DNA of 64,000 nucleotides, from contig JBIQHJ010000010.1 of NCBI GenBank assembly GCA_044508625.1, positions 17,222-81,221 on the forward strand, given 5' to 3'. The notes under the pieces were generated by a model. It did no database searches and was not told the DNA's origin. It was given only the letters and a program-made list of their open reading frames with translations. The stretch comes from Castellaniella sp044508625 (GTDB lineage Bacteria; Pseudomonadota; Gammaproteobacteria; Burkholderiales; Burkholderiaceae_B). Shown here one piece after another: positions 28,171 through 36,585 of this stretch (positions are counted from its first letter, which is position 1; the number at the start of each line of letters is the position of its first letter). The translations under genes and the position numbers were made by a program.

Positions 28171-29071
28171 TCAGGGCGAGGGCCACGGCGATGAGGACCA
28201 TGCCCGAGAGCTCGAGCCCGCCCGGGCGCTCGCCCAGTTCCAGCCATCCCGACAGCACGCCCACCACCGGCGCGCCCAGGGCGGACATGCCGGCCATGCC
28301 CGCCGACAGGTGCTGCAAGGCGAACAGCCAGAGGAACCACGCCAGGCCGGTGGCCAGCACGGCGTTGTAGATGAGGGCGACGTAGAAGTACGGCGCCGGG
28401 TCGATGGGCCGTTCGGGGACGGCCCAGGCGGCGGCGCACAGGGCCAGGGTGCCGAACAGCATCTGCCAGATCGTCAATTGCAGGGCGTCCATGTCGTGGT
28501 CGCGCTTGATCCATTTGGCCACGAGGGTCGCCACCGCCCAGCACAGCCCGGCCGCGAGGGCCAGCCCCTCGCTGAGGTAGCCGCCGTTGCCGGCCCAGGG
28601 CTCGAGGATGAGCACCAGCCCGCTGGCCGCCATCGCCAGGGCCAGCCATTGCAGGCCGCGGATGCGTTCGCCGAAAACCGCCCAGGCAAGGGGGATCACC
28701 CAGAACGGCATGGTGTAGACCAGGATCGACGTCTTGCCGGCGCCGCCTTGCAGCAGGGCGGTCTGGATGAGGATCGAGAACAGCCCCGTCTGCAGGATCC
28801 CCAGCAGCGCCACCCGCCGCCAGGCGCGCAGGCGCATGGGCTGGCGCAGCGCGCGCAGCAACAGCAGCATGACGGCGGCGCCCAGCAGGGTGCGCAAGGC
28901 GGAGAAATCGAAGGGCCCGATGTAGGCGAGGGCCTTTTTCATGACCACCCAGTTGTAGCCCCAGACGATGGCCATTCCAGCCAGCGCCAGCAGCGCGAGC
29001 CGTTCGTTGCGGCGGGCCTTGACCTGCGCCGGCGTGTTTTCTGCGTTCAAGATGCGTTCCGCCCTTCCCAA
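28142..29071 (-). CDS. EamA/DMT-family transporter
   Basis: About 309 residues with ten membrane helices in two EamA repeats (first around GMAIVWGYNWVVMKKAL, second around LALAAGLCWAVATLVAKWI). These proteins export metabolites or amino acids. The start is uncertain: the longest reading begins with TTG (MGRAERILNAEN) and a second TTG seven codons later has a GGCGGA upstream; the next ATG is already inside the first helix. It lies 148 bases after nicF on the same strand, and its end overlaps allA by 29 bases. Substrate unknown. Confidence 0.85.
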   Translation of the reverse strand: MGRAERILNAENTPAQVKARRNERLALLALAGMAIVWGYNWVVMKKALAYIGPFDFSALRTLLGAAVMLLLLRALRQPMRLRAWRRVALLGILQTGLFSILIQTALLQGGAGKTSILVYTMPFWVIPLAWAVFGERIRGLQWLALAMAASGLVLILEPWAGNGGYLSEGLALAAGLCWAVATLVAKWIKRDHDMDALQLTIWQMLFGTLALCAAAWAVPERPIDPAPYFYVALIYNAVLATGLAWFLWLFALQHLSAGMAGMSALGAPVVGVLSGWLELGERPGGLELSGMVLIAVALALISVRAVGRR

Positions 29072-29219
29072 TTATCGGCTCAATGATAATGGCTTCTCGG
29101 GCCGGCGATGAAATGGCGCGCCTGGGGCCGGCAATTCGCTTCGATCGCAGCGGGCCGCGCGCCGCGTCCGCCCGTGCCGTCGCGTCCGACGCGGGCCTGG
29201 CGCAGTGCCGCCGTGTCCT

Positions 29220-29954
29220 CTAGCCGCAGTGTCCGCCCGTGCCGCAGTGTCCGCCCGTGCCGCCGTGCCCGCCCGTGCCGCCGCGCCCGCCGCGCCCGCC
29301 GCGGCCAGGCGCGCGCGCCAGGCCGCCCAGCCCCGACAGGATCGCCAGCATGTCGGGCAGGTCCACCACCTCGGCGTATTTGCTGGACATGTCCACCAGG
29401 TTGCTGGCGTGCTGCCGAGCCGAGCGATCGGCCACGGCCTGGGCGACGACGAAGGGGGGAAAGCCGTATTGCATGGCGTCCACGACGCTGGCCCTGACGC
29501 AGCCGCTGGTGGTGGCGCCCGCCACGACCAGCATGTCGCAGCGGCCGGCGGCGAGGATGCCCGGCAAGGGGGTGCCGAAGAACGCCGAGGCCTGCGTCTT
29601 GTACAGGATGATGTCCCGGTCGGGGTCGCGATCCAGCCGCGGATCCAGCTCGCAGGCGGCCGTCCCGTCGATCAGCGTGGCCAGCGAGCTCGCTTTCCGG
29701 CCCCAGCACCCCATGTCGCCGAGATGGCGGGCATAGCGGATGATGGTAAAGATGATCCGCCCCCCGGCGCGCCGCATCGCCGCGATCAACTGGTTCGTCG
29801 CCGCGATCGCCTCGTCGCAATCGGAGGCCAGCGGGGTCAGGCCCGCCTCGGTGAATCCGCGCTGGAAATCCACGACCAGCAATGCCGGCGTGTCGCCCGG
29901 CCGCAAGGTCCCATCGAAACCGCCTCTGAAGTTCGCTTCGTCTCTCATTTCCAT
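29220..29954 (-). CDS. nicF: Maleamate amidohydrolase (isochorismatase family) with repeat-coded tail
   Basis: 244 residues from the ATG with GCGGAG five bases upstream; a GTG six bases earlier overlaps the tetR stop. The cysteine-hydrolase triad is visible as Asp29 (LLVVDFQRGF), Lys119 (ILYKTQASAF) and Cys152 (GATTSGCVRAS). NicF converts maleamate to maleate and ammonia in nicotinate degradation, which fits nicX, nicD and nicC upstream. The C-terminus is unusual: after LGGLARAPG it becomes Gly-rich with Thr, His and Cys, coded by 18-base tandem repeats (29224-29295). N-carbamoylsarcosine amidase is the alternative without context. Confidence 0.83.
   Translation of the reverse strand: MEMRDEANFRGGFDGTLRPGDTPALLVVDFQRGFTEAGLTPLASDCDEAIAATNQLIAAMRRAGGRIIFTIIRYARHLGDMGCWGRKASSLATLIDGTAACELDPRLDRDPDRDIILYKTQASAFFGTPLPGILAAGRCDMLVVAGATTSGCVRASVVDAMQYGFPPFVVAQAVADRSARQHASNLVDMSSKYAEVVDLPDMLAILSGLGGLARAPGRGGRGGRGGTGGHGGTGGHCGTGGHCG
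29224..29295. repeat. 18-base tandem repeat at the 3' end of nicF
   Basis: Four units of 18 bases run from 29224. The first two (29224-29241, 29242-29259) are identical, CCGCAGTGTCCGCCCGTG. The third (29260-29277) and fourth (29278-29295) are diverged copies. Since 18 is a multiple of three, the array stays in frame and encodes repeated Gly/Thr/His/Cys hexapeptides. Degenerate look-alikes continue past the stop around 29162-29219. Confidence 0.88.
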
Positions 29955-29956
29955 CG

Positions 29957-30634
29957 TCACTCCGCTTCGAAACCGCCCGCGAGGAAGCGCACGACGCCAT
30001 CGATCAGCGATTCCGTATCGTCCTTGTCATAGCCGACATCCTGCGCCAGTTCCTCCATGCGGTGGGTATCCGAAAAGGCATACAGGTACGTCCCCACCAT
30101 CATCGTGACCCGCCAATAGACGTCCAGGGGCTTGAGGTGCGTCAGCACTTTCCGGAAGGCCTCGGCATACAGGGCCGTGGATTCGCCGTAGGCTTTCCTT
30201 CTCAAGGTGTAGGAAATCTCGGGCGGCTCGGTGTGCAGCCTGGCCTGCAGCCTCAGGAAGGCGCGCCCCTGGGCGGTCGTGCGCAAGGACTGGATGGGCG
30301 CCAGAAATGCCTGGACCAGGTCGCGCGCACTCACGTCGCCGCGCGCCTCCAGCGCCTCCAGCCGGCGAATGCGCTCTTGGGCGATCGCCAGGCTGCGCCG
30401 CAGGAACACCTGCTCGTACAGGTCTTTCTTTGGACCGAAGTAATAGGTCACCAGCGCCTGGGTGACCTGGGCGCGGTCCGCGATCTTCTGCAAGGTCGTG
30501 CCGGCGAAGCCCAGGCTGGAGAAGCTTTCCTCCGCGGCATCCAGGATTTCGTCTCGTGTATCACTCGACCCCTCCGGCCGACCCGGGCTGCGCGACGTGT
30601 GCCGATTTCTGCTTCTGGAATGAGTTTCAGCCAT
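29957..30634 (-). CDS. TetR-family transcriptional regulator in the nic cluster
   Basis: 225 residues from MAETHSRSRNRHTS. The TetR HTH is RDEILDAAEESFSSLGFAGT, then TLQKIADRAQVTQALVTYYF, near residues 27-67. The C-terminal ligand domain is helical. It is two bases upstream of nicF on the same strand. Pseudomonas putida uses a TetR protein (NicS) and a MarR protein (NicR) for nic control, so a NicS-like role is possible but unproven. CACGTA (30635-30640) and TACGTG (30664-30669) form an inverted repeat just upstream of its start. Confidence 0.88.
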   Translation of the reverse strand: MAETHSRSRNRHTSRSPGRPEGSSDTRDEILDAAEESFSSLGFAGTTLQKIADRAQVTQALVTYYFGPKKDLYEQVFLRRSLAIAQERIRRLEALEARGDVSARDLVQAFLAPIQSLRTTAQGRAFLRLQARLHTEPPEISYTLRRKAYGESTALYAEAFRKVLTHLKPLDVYWRVTMMVGTYLYAFSDTHRMEELAQDVGYDKDDTESLIDGVVRFLAGGFEAE

Positions 30635-30767
30635 CACGTATCACTACTGCGTCATGAGTCAGGTACGTGTATCCCGGCGCGCTGCGGCGCCCGGCTCCGA
30701 GTGCCACGCATCTTAACATGCCCGAATGGCGCGGACGGCGCCCGCGCAGTCCCGGAAACCGGCGCGT

Positions 30768-31808
30768 TTACTTGCTGACGGCCTGCAGCACGCCGTCCTT
30801 GACCACCTCCAGCCCATCCAGGGACACCGTGCAATGGCGCATCGGAATATCGATGTGGCACGCCGTGGTCCGGCTGCCGCCCGCCTCATTGTTGGGCCCC
30901 AGGGAGAACAGGAAATTGCCCTGCACGGCGCGGGCGTCCATGCCCAGGGTCCGTTCCCTGTCATACAGCCCGAGGGTCGACCAATAGGCGCGCTCCTGCA
31001 GGCCCCAGCCGATATGGGAAATGGCGTAGGCCTCGGGGTCCTCGAACGACTCCACGTATTCCCGCAGCGTTTCCGCCTCGACGCCGCCATCGATCGCGGT
31101 CACGAAGCCGTTCTCGACCACCAATTCGATTTCCTCCCCGACATAGGATTTCTGCGGCAGCAGCACGTCGCCCCTGGCGAGGACGATGCGCCCCTGGGCT
31201 TCCCCCTCGTTCGGCCAGGTGAAGGCAAAGCCGCTGGGCCAATGGTCCCACCGCCCCGGCTCGTCCACGAAACCATATTCCCCGGTGATGGGGTAGGCGC
31301 CGATGGGGCAGCGCAGATCCGTGCCCCGCGCGGAGGTCACCCGCAATTCGCGGCTCTTTTCGAGCAGCGACACGGCCTTGTGCACGCGCTGGCGGTCCTC
31401 CTCGCGAGGCAGCAGCCGGACCAGGACTTCCGGGGGCTCGACCGCCAGCAGGATCTTGGTCCCGGAAGACAGGATGTCATGCTGCTCGGGCGAGAACAGC
31501 AGGGTCATCAGGTCCAGCACGATGTCGCTCGCCTTCAGGGCGGCGATCGCCGCCTTGTTGCCCGTCAGCGGGGTCGTGCCCAGGTAGGCGAGATCGTCCC
31601 GGCTGAGCGCCTTTTCCGCGTTCACGGGCGACAGATCCAGCCGGCTGACGTGCGCGCCCAGCAGCGACGCCGCCGTGATGGCGCAGCGCATGTTCTGCGC
31701 GTTCGTGGACTGGCTCGTCAGGACGGTCACCGACTGCCCCGCGGTCACTTTGGATAATTCCAGGACACGAGTCCAGGCTCGTATCAGATCAGAATCGCTT
31801 ACAGCCAT
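30768..31808 (-). CDS. nicX: 2,5-dihydroxypyridine 5,6-dioxygenase
   Basis: 346 residues, almost the length of P. putida NicX. The non-heme iron ligands fall at His265 (SHIGWGL), His318 and Asp320 (CHIDIP), the same numbers as I recall for NicX. It opens the ring of 2,5-dihydroxypyridine to N-formylmaleamate. The start is ATG (MAVSDSDL) with GGAGAGGTGG upstream; a GTG directly before it is an alternative. It is cytosolic and lies between nicD (36-base gap) and the tetR gene. Confidence 0.92.
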   Translation of the reverse strand: MAVSDSDLIRAWTRVLELSKVTAGQSVTVLTSQSTNAQNMRCAITAASLLGAHVSRLDLSPVNAEKALSRDDLAYLGTTPLTGNKAAIAALKASDIVLDLMTLLFSPEQHDILSSGTKILLAVEPPEVLVRLLPREEDRQRVHKAVSLLEKSRELRVTSARGTDLRCPIGAYPITGEYGFVDEPGRWDHWPSGFAFTWPNEGEAQGRIVLARGDVLLPQKSYVGEEIELVVENGFVTAIDGGVEAETLREYVESFEDPEAYAISHIGWGLQERAYWSTLGLYDRERTLGMDARAVQGNFLFSLGPNNEAGGSRTTACHIDIPMRHCTVSLDGLEVVKDGVLQAVSK

Positions 31809-31844
31809 CACACCACCTCTCCAATCAAGAAATCGATCATCCGG

Positions 31845-32684
31845 TCACCGGCCATCCAGGAAACACCCCAGGAAGTCGCCGAATCCGGCATAGAACCCCG
31901 GCTCGTCGTCCCAGGGAATCATGTGGCCCGCGCCCGGCACGCGGACGGCCCTGCCGTCCGGGACCAGGGCCAGGACCTCGTCCAGCTCCGCCGGCAGGAT
32001 GACATCCCCCTTCCCGGCGGCCATCAGCAGCAGGGGCACCGCGATCCGGGGCAGGTCCTGGTGGATGTCGTCGGCCTGGAAACCCTCGAAGCTCGCGACG
32101 ATCGCCCGCTCGTCGCAGGTGTGCAGCCATTCGGCGCGCAGGCGGAGCTGCTCCTGCGTCCACGTGGGGCAGAACGTGCGCATCTGATCCGCCGTCATGC
32201 CCTTGCGGGCCTGGCGGATGGAATCCACATACCAGGGGAGCTGGGCGGGGTAGGGCCGGCGCCCCGGGCCGGACACGGGAGGGTCGACCGCCACGACCTT
32301 CTGCAGTCCCGCCGGCCGGCGGCCCGCCGCGCGGATCGCGATCCTGCCGCCCATGGAATGGCCGACATACAGATAGCGGTCCAGTCCCAGCGCCTGCGTG
32401 AAGGCGATCAGGTCGCCCGCCTGGGCGTCCAGGGAATAATCCAGCGTGTCCGAGGCCTCGCTCAGCCCCCGCCCGCGGACGTCCAGGATGTAGGTATCGA
32501 AGAAACGGCCCAGCCGCTCGCCCACGAAGGCCCAGGTCACCGCCGGGCTGGTGATCCCCGGGACCAGGACCAGCGCGGGACGCGCCGCGCCCGTCCCGGC
32601 CGAAAAGCGCAGGTAATGCTGCCGGATCCCATTGGCCTGGACATTGGCGCCGTACAGGAATGTGCTCTCGTCTGTCATCGACAT
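31845..32684 (-). CDS. nicD: N-formylmaleamate deformylase (alpha/beta hydrolase)
   Basis: 279 residues from MSMTDESTFLYGAN, chosen because GGAGGT sits ten bases upstream and the family starts there; an ATG six codons earlier is possible. Alpha/beta-hydrolase features are the nucleophile Ser110 in VGHSMGG, Asp134 in AVDPP and His254 in GAGHMIPW, with the oxyanion region VLVPGITSPAVTW. NicD removes formate from N-formylmaleamate to give maleamate. It lies between nicC and nicX in the same operon. Confidence 0.9.
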   Translation of the reverse strand: MSMTDESTFLYGANVQANGIRQHYLRFSAGTGAARPALVLVPGITSPAVTWAFVGERLGRFFDTYILDVRGRGLSEASDTLDYSLDAQAGDLIAFTQALGLDRYLYVGHSMGGRIAIRAAGRRPAGLQKVVAVDPPVSGPGRRPYPAQLPWYVDSIRQARKGMTADQMRTFCPTWTQEQLRLRAEWLHTCDERAIVASFEGFQADDIHQDLPRIAVPLLLMAAGKGDVILPAELDEVLALVPDGRAVRVPGAGHMIPWDDEPGFYAGFGDFLGCFLDGR

Positions 32685-32717
32685 CTCGTGCTTGACCTCC
32701 ATGGAATTCGGGCCGCC

Positions 32718-33947
32718 TCAGGCGGCGGCGGACGCCTTGAAGCGTTCGGCGCAATCGGTGGCGTTGTAGGTGTAGACCCACTCCGCCTTGATGCCGACGG
32801 CATTCGGGTTCTCGGCCTGCTGGCGCTCCATCTCCTGGTCCCGGCGGCGTTTTTCGGCCGCATCCGCCACGTGGTAGATGCGCCCGCGCTCGCGCGATTC
32901 CAGGATGACCCGCGACGTCCGCGGCAGGCGCTCGTCCTCATAGGCGCGCAGCGCGCCGCCCAGGTCCCCCGACCCGAACTGCGCCAGCGCGGCGGCCAGC
33001 ACATAGCCATCCTCCAGCGCCATGGCCGCGCCCTGGGACAGGAACGGCAGCATGGGGTGGGCGGCGTCGCCCAGCAGCGTGGCGCGTCCCCGGGACCACT
33101 GCTTCATCGGGTCCCGATCGAACAGCCCCCACTTGAAGACCTGGTCCGTGTCCACCAGCTCGAACAGGGCGATGAGGTTCCGATGCCAGCCCTCGTAGGC
33201 GGCCATCAGTTCCTCCTTCGAGCTGCGTTCGGTCCAGGACTCCGCCACCCAGGCGTCGCTCTCGGCGACGGCGACAATATTGATCGCCGCCCCGCCCTTC
33301 ACGTAATAGGTCACGACGTGGGCCTTCGGCCCCATCCAGAAGGCGGCTTCGGGGCCGACGAAAGGCAGCGGATAGTGTTCCACCGGCACCAGCGCACGCC
33401 AGCATATGTGGCCGGTGAAGCGCGCCTCCCGCTCGCCCCACAGGCTGTCGCGCACGGCGGAGTGGATCCCGTCGGCCCCGACGATCAGGTCGGCCTCGTA
33501 GGAGGAACCATCCGAGAAATGGGCGACGGCTCCCGGTCCGTCCGGCTCGACGCCCACGCACTGGACGTTGAAGCGAACGGCGTCCTTCGGGATGTCCCGG
33601 CTCAGGATGGCGTGCAGGTCGGCCCGATGGACATGGTAGTAATGCGCGCCAAACAAAGCCGGGCAGGTGTCGCGCAAAGGCGTGCGAAAGAGCTGGCTGC
33701 CGGTATTCCAGTCCCGGCCGACCATGGCCTCGGGCAGGAATCCCACCCGCTCGATCTCGTCCTGCAGCCCCAGCGCCGCCAGCACCTTGGCCGCATTCGG
33801 CGTCATCTGCACGCCCGCGCCGATCTCGCCGAACTGCGCCGCCCGCTCGAACAGCCGAAATTCCACTCCGCGCCGTTGCAGCGCCCGCGCCAGCCCGACG
33901 CCGCCGATACCCGCCCCGATGATGCCAACACGCAATCCTTTGCTCAT
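32718..33947 (-). CDS. nicC: 6-hydroxynicotinate 3-monooxygenase (FAD)
   Basis: 409 residues. FAD motifs are GIIGAGIGGVGLA (9-21), VGADGIHSAVR (156-166) and GDAAHPM near 290. The stretch HVVTYYV (from His210) matches the His-x3-Tyr active-site spacing known for NicC. It performs decarboxylating hydroxylation of 6-hydroxynicotinate to 2,5-dihydroxypyridine using NADH and O2. A strong AAGGAAGG precedes the ATG. The identity rests on the nicD-nicX-nicF neighbours; by sequence alone a salicylate-hydroxylase-type enzyme would be possible. Confidence 0.9.
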   Translation of the reverse strand: MSKGLRVGIIGAGIGGVGLARALQRRGVEFRLFERAAQFGEIGAGVQMTPNAAKVLAALGLQDEIERVGFLPEAMVGRDWNTGSQLFRTPLRDTCPALFGAHYYHVHRADLHAILSRDIPKDAVRFNVQCVGVEPDGPGAVAHFSDGSSYEADLIVGADGIHSAVRDSLWGEREARFTGHICWRALVPVEHYPLPFVGPEAAFWMGPKAHVVTYYVKGGAAINIVAVAESDAWVAESWTERSSKEELMAAYEGWHRNLIALFELVDTDQVFKWGLFDRDPMKQWSRGRATLLGDAAHPMLPFLSQGAAMALEDGYVLAAALAQFGSGDLGGALRAYEDERLPRTSRVILESRERGRIYHVADAAEKRRRDQEMERQQAENPNAVGIKAEWVYTYNATDCAERFKASAAA

Positions 33948-33983
33948 ATCAACCTTCCTTCTCGATCAAGACAGTCCAAGCAT

Positions 33984-33997
33984 TTCAATTAATTGAA
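33984..33997. promoter_or_regulatory. Perfect palindrome upstream of nicC (candidate operator)
   Basis: TTCAATTAATTGAA is a perfect 14-bp palindrome in an AT-rich patch (33980-34015) within the 97-base gap between livF and nicC. The surroundings are strongly GC-rich, so the patch stands out. It could bind the TetR or LysR regulator of the cluster or be part of a nicC promoter. Confidence 0.5.
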
Positions 33998-34044
33998 TGA
34001 TTAAATAAATATGGGATGAAAGACACTGCCCAAGGCATCCGGGC

Positions 34045-34794
34045 TCAGCCGCCCAAGTAGGCCCTGATCAGCTCGCCATCGTCCAGGAGGTCCTGGGCCC
34101 GCCGCTCGGCGACGATGCGGCCGGTTTCATAGACATACGCCCGGGACGCCACCGACAGGGCATTGTGGACGTTCTGCTCGACCAGCAGCACCGTCACGCC
34201 ATGGTCCTGGATGTCCCGGATGAAATCGAACACGTCGTCCGCCATCCGCGGGCTCAGCCCCAGGCTGGGCTCGTCGAGCAACAGCAGCGTGGGTTCGGAC
34301 ATGAGCGCACGCCCGATGGCCAGCATCTGCTGCTCGCCGCCGCTCAGGGTGCCGGCCAGTTGCCGATGCCGTTCCTTGAGCCGCGGAAAGCGGTGATAGA
34401 CCACGCCGACCCGCTTTTCCACCTCCGCACGCTCGCGGCACAGATAGGCGCCAAGCTTCAGGTTTTCGTAGACCGTCATGGCCGGCCAGATGTGGCGTTC
34501 CTCGGGGGACTGGGCAATCCCCTCCTGGACGATCTGCCGGGGAGGCGCCCCATGGATTTTCTTGCCCCGGAAGCGGATTTCGCCCCGGAAAGGCTTGATC
34601 AGCCCCGAGATCGCCTTGAGCGTCGTGCTCTTGCCCGCGCCATTCGAGCCGATCAGGGCGACGACCTCGCCCCGGTTCACGGTCATGTCCACCTCATCCA
34701 GCACCTGGACCTTGCCGTAGGCGGCGCACATGCCGCGCAGCTCGAGCAGGGCATCCCCCGGGCCGGCGCCGCTGGTCCTTTCCCGACTGGCCAT
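34045..34794 (-). CDS. livF: Branched-chain-type (HAAT) ABC transporter ATPase, LivF-like
   Basis: 249 residues from MASRERTSGAG, with GGGAG eight bases upstream. Walker A is GSNGAGKST, the ABC signature LSGGEQQ, and Walker B LLLLDEPSLGL; a short LivF-type protein. It powers uptake with LivG. The gene ends 97 bases before nicC in the same direction, so it may be part of one long transcript with the nic genes. The substrate is probably not a branched-chain amino acid in this context; a pyridine carboxylate is an inference. Confidence 0.9.
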   Translation of the reverse strand: MASRERTSGAGPGDALLELRGMCAAYGKVQVLDEVDMTVNRGEVVALIGSNGAGKSTTLKAISGLIKPFRGEIRFRGKKIHGAPPRQIVQEGIAQSPEERHIWPAMTVYENLKLGAYLCRERAEVEKRVGVVYHRFPRLKERHRQLAGTLSGGEQQMLAIGRALMSEPTLLLLDEPSLGLSPRMADDVFDFIRDIQDHGVTVLLVEQNVHNALSVASRAYVYETGRIVAERRAQDLLDDGELIRAYLGG

Positions 34795-34796
34795 GG

Positions 34797-35597
34797 TCAA
34801 TGCTCCCTGCCCTTGCCCAGATACGCCGAGATCACGTCGGGGTTGCGCTTGACATCCTCCGGCAGCCCCTCGGCCAGCTTTTCACCAAAATTCATCACGA
34901 CCACCCTATCGGAAATATCCATCACCAGGCTCATGTTGTGCTCGACGATGAGAATGGACTCGACCTCATCGTCCCGGAGGGCCTCGAGGATCGCGCCCAG
35001 GTCTTTCGCCTCGCGGTTGTTCAGGCCGGCGGCGGGCTCATCGAGCAGCAGCACGGCGGGCTTCGCCGCCAGCGCGATCCCGACCTCCAGCAAGCGCAAG
35101 TCGCCGCAAGAGAGCTGGTGCGCCGGGACGCCGGCCCGTTTTCCCAGGCCGACCAGGTCCACGATCCGCCGCGCATTGTCCTTCGCCGCCCGTTCCGTTT
35201 CCCGGACGGCCTTGCCCGGAAAGAAAGTCGACAGCAGGCCCTTGCGCGTCGAAAGGAAATGCCCGGCCAGGACATTTTCCAGCACGGACAAAGGCCCCAG
35301 CACATTGGTCTTCTGGAAGGTCCTGACCACGCCCCGGCCGGCCATCTCATGCGGCGCGGCATTGGTCACGTCCTGGCCGCGAACGAAGACCTTGCCGGCG
35401 GTCGGACGATAAAAGCCCGTCATGAGGTTGAAGCAGGTCGTCTTGCCGGCGCCATTGGGCCCGATGAGCCCCACGATATCGCCACTGTCCACCTGGAAGC
35501 TCACCCCCTTGACCGCGTGGATGCCTCCGAACGACTTCGACAGATTGCGCGCTTCGAGCAGGGGGCCCGCGGTGTGGGTTCGATGCGAGAGATTCAT
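34797..35597 (-). CDS. livG: HAAT ABC transporter ATPase, LivG-like
   Basis: 266 residues, start preceded by TAGGAGGGAAAAG. Walker A is GPNGAGKTT, the signature LSCGDLRLLE, and Walker B VLLLDEPAAGLN; the C-terminal tail ends IVEHNMSLVMDISDRV... and GLPEDVKRNP, as in LivG. Note Cys in place of Gly in the usual LSGG. It is the second ATPase of the HAAT importer and lies two bases before livF. Confidence 0.9.
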   Translation of the reverse strand: MNLSHRTHTAGPLLEARNLSKSFGGIHAVKGVSFQVDSGDIVGLIGPNGAGKTTCFNLMTGFYRPTAGKVFVRGQDVTNAAPHEMAGRGVVRTFQKTNVLGPLSVLENVLAGHFLSTRKGLLSTFFPGKAVRETERAAKDNARRIVDLVGLGKRAGVPAHQLSCGDLRLLEVGIALAAKPAVLLLDEPAAGLNNREAKDLGAILEALRDDEVESILIVEHNMSLVMDISDRVVVMNFGEKLAEGLPEDVKRNPDVISAYLGKGREH

Positions 35598-35607
35598 CTT
35601 TTCCCTC

Positions 35608-36585
35608 CTAGGCGCCGGCTTGCAGCTTGCCGTCCTTCAGGGCCGCCGACGCGGCGGAAGGGCGGCTTTTGTCCTGGACGCACCGATGGACGTAGCCCAC
35701 GATGCCGCGCGGCATGAAAAGGACGATGAGCATGACGATGATGCCGAACAGCGAGAGCCTGAGTTCCTGGGCCCCGCGCAGCGATTCCTCGAGGAAGATC
35801 ACCACCAGGCTGCCCAGCAGGGGCCCCAGCAAGGTGCCCTTTCCCCCGATCAGGACCATCAATATCATGCTGACCATGAACGAGAAATTGAACACCTCGG
35901 GGCCCACGAAGCTGATGTAGTAGGCGTACAGCGAGCCCGCGATCCCCGCGATGAACGCCCCCAGCACGAAGGCGATCATCGCGTACGTGAACGGGCGTAT
36001 CCCCACCGACTGGGCGATGTAGCGGTTCTCGCGCACGGTCACGGCCGCGCGGCCCGTGCTGGAATGGACGAAGCGATAGCACAGGTAGACCGAGGCCCCC
36101 AGGACGGCCCAGCACAGGTAGTAATACGCCAGCTTGTCCTGGTCGAATGGCTTGGGGATGCCCGCCAGACCCATGGGGCCGTTGGTCAAGTCCACCCAGT
36201 TGGTCGCCACCAGCCGCAGGATCTCGGCGAAGCACAGCGTGACGATGACGAAGAACGGCCCCCGCAGCCGCAGGGTGATGCCCCCGATCGCCGCGCCGAT
36301 GAGAGTCGCCACCACGCCCGCCAGGGGCAGCAGGATCCAGATCGGCAAGCCGAGCCGGGTGCTCATCAATGCGGCGACGTAGGCGCCCATGCCGAAAAAG
36401 ACGGTATGCCCGAGGGAAAACTCGCCGATGTAGCCGACGATCAGGTTCAGGCTCGACGCCAGGGCGGCAAAAATCAGCACCATGATGCCGACGTGCAGCA
36501 GGTAGGGATCATGAAAAACGAGGGGGAGGACCGCTGCCAGGGCCATGAAGGCCAGCAGGGAACGCCGTTCCAGGACTTGTAGCAT
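35608..36585 (-). CDS. livM: HAAT ABC transporter permease, LivM-like
   Basis: 325 residues starting MLQVLERRSLLAFMALAAVL. About ten membrane helices with the LivM motifs LNLIVGYIGEFSLGHTVFFG and RGPFFVIVTLCFAEI. Its ATG overlaps the livH stop by one base (TGATG), so the two permeases are coupled. It forms the inner-membrane channel with LivH. The last 25 residues are polar and cytoplasmic. Confidence 0.9.
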   Translation of the reverse strand: MLQVLERRSLLAFMALAAVLPLVFHDPYLLHVGIMVLIFAALASSLNLIVGYIGEFSLGHTVFFGMGAYVAALMSTRLGLPIWILLPLAGVVATLIGAAIGGITLRLRGPFFVIVTLCFAEILRLVATNWVDLTNGPMGLAGIPKPFDQDKLAYYYLCWAVLGASVYLCYRFVHSSTGRAAVTVRENRYIAQSVGIRPFTYAMIAFVLGAFIAGIAGSLYAYYISFVGPEVFNFSFMVSMILMVLIGGKGTLLGPLLGSLVVIFLEESLRGAQELRLSLFGIIVMLIVLFMPRGIVGYVHRCVQDKSRPSAASAALKDGKLQAGA

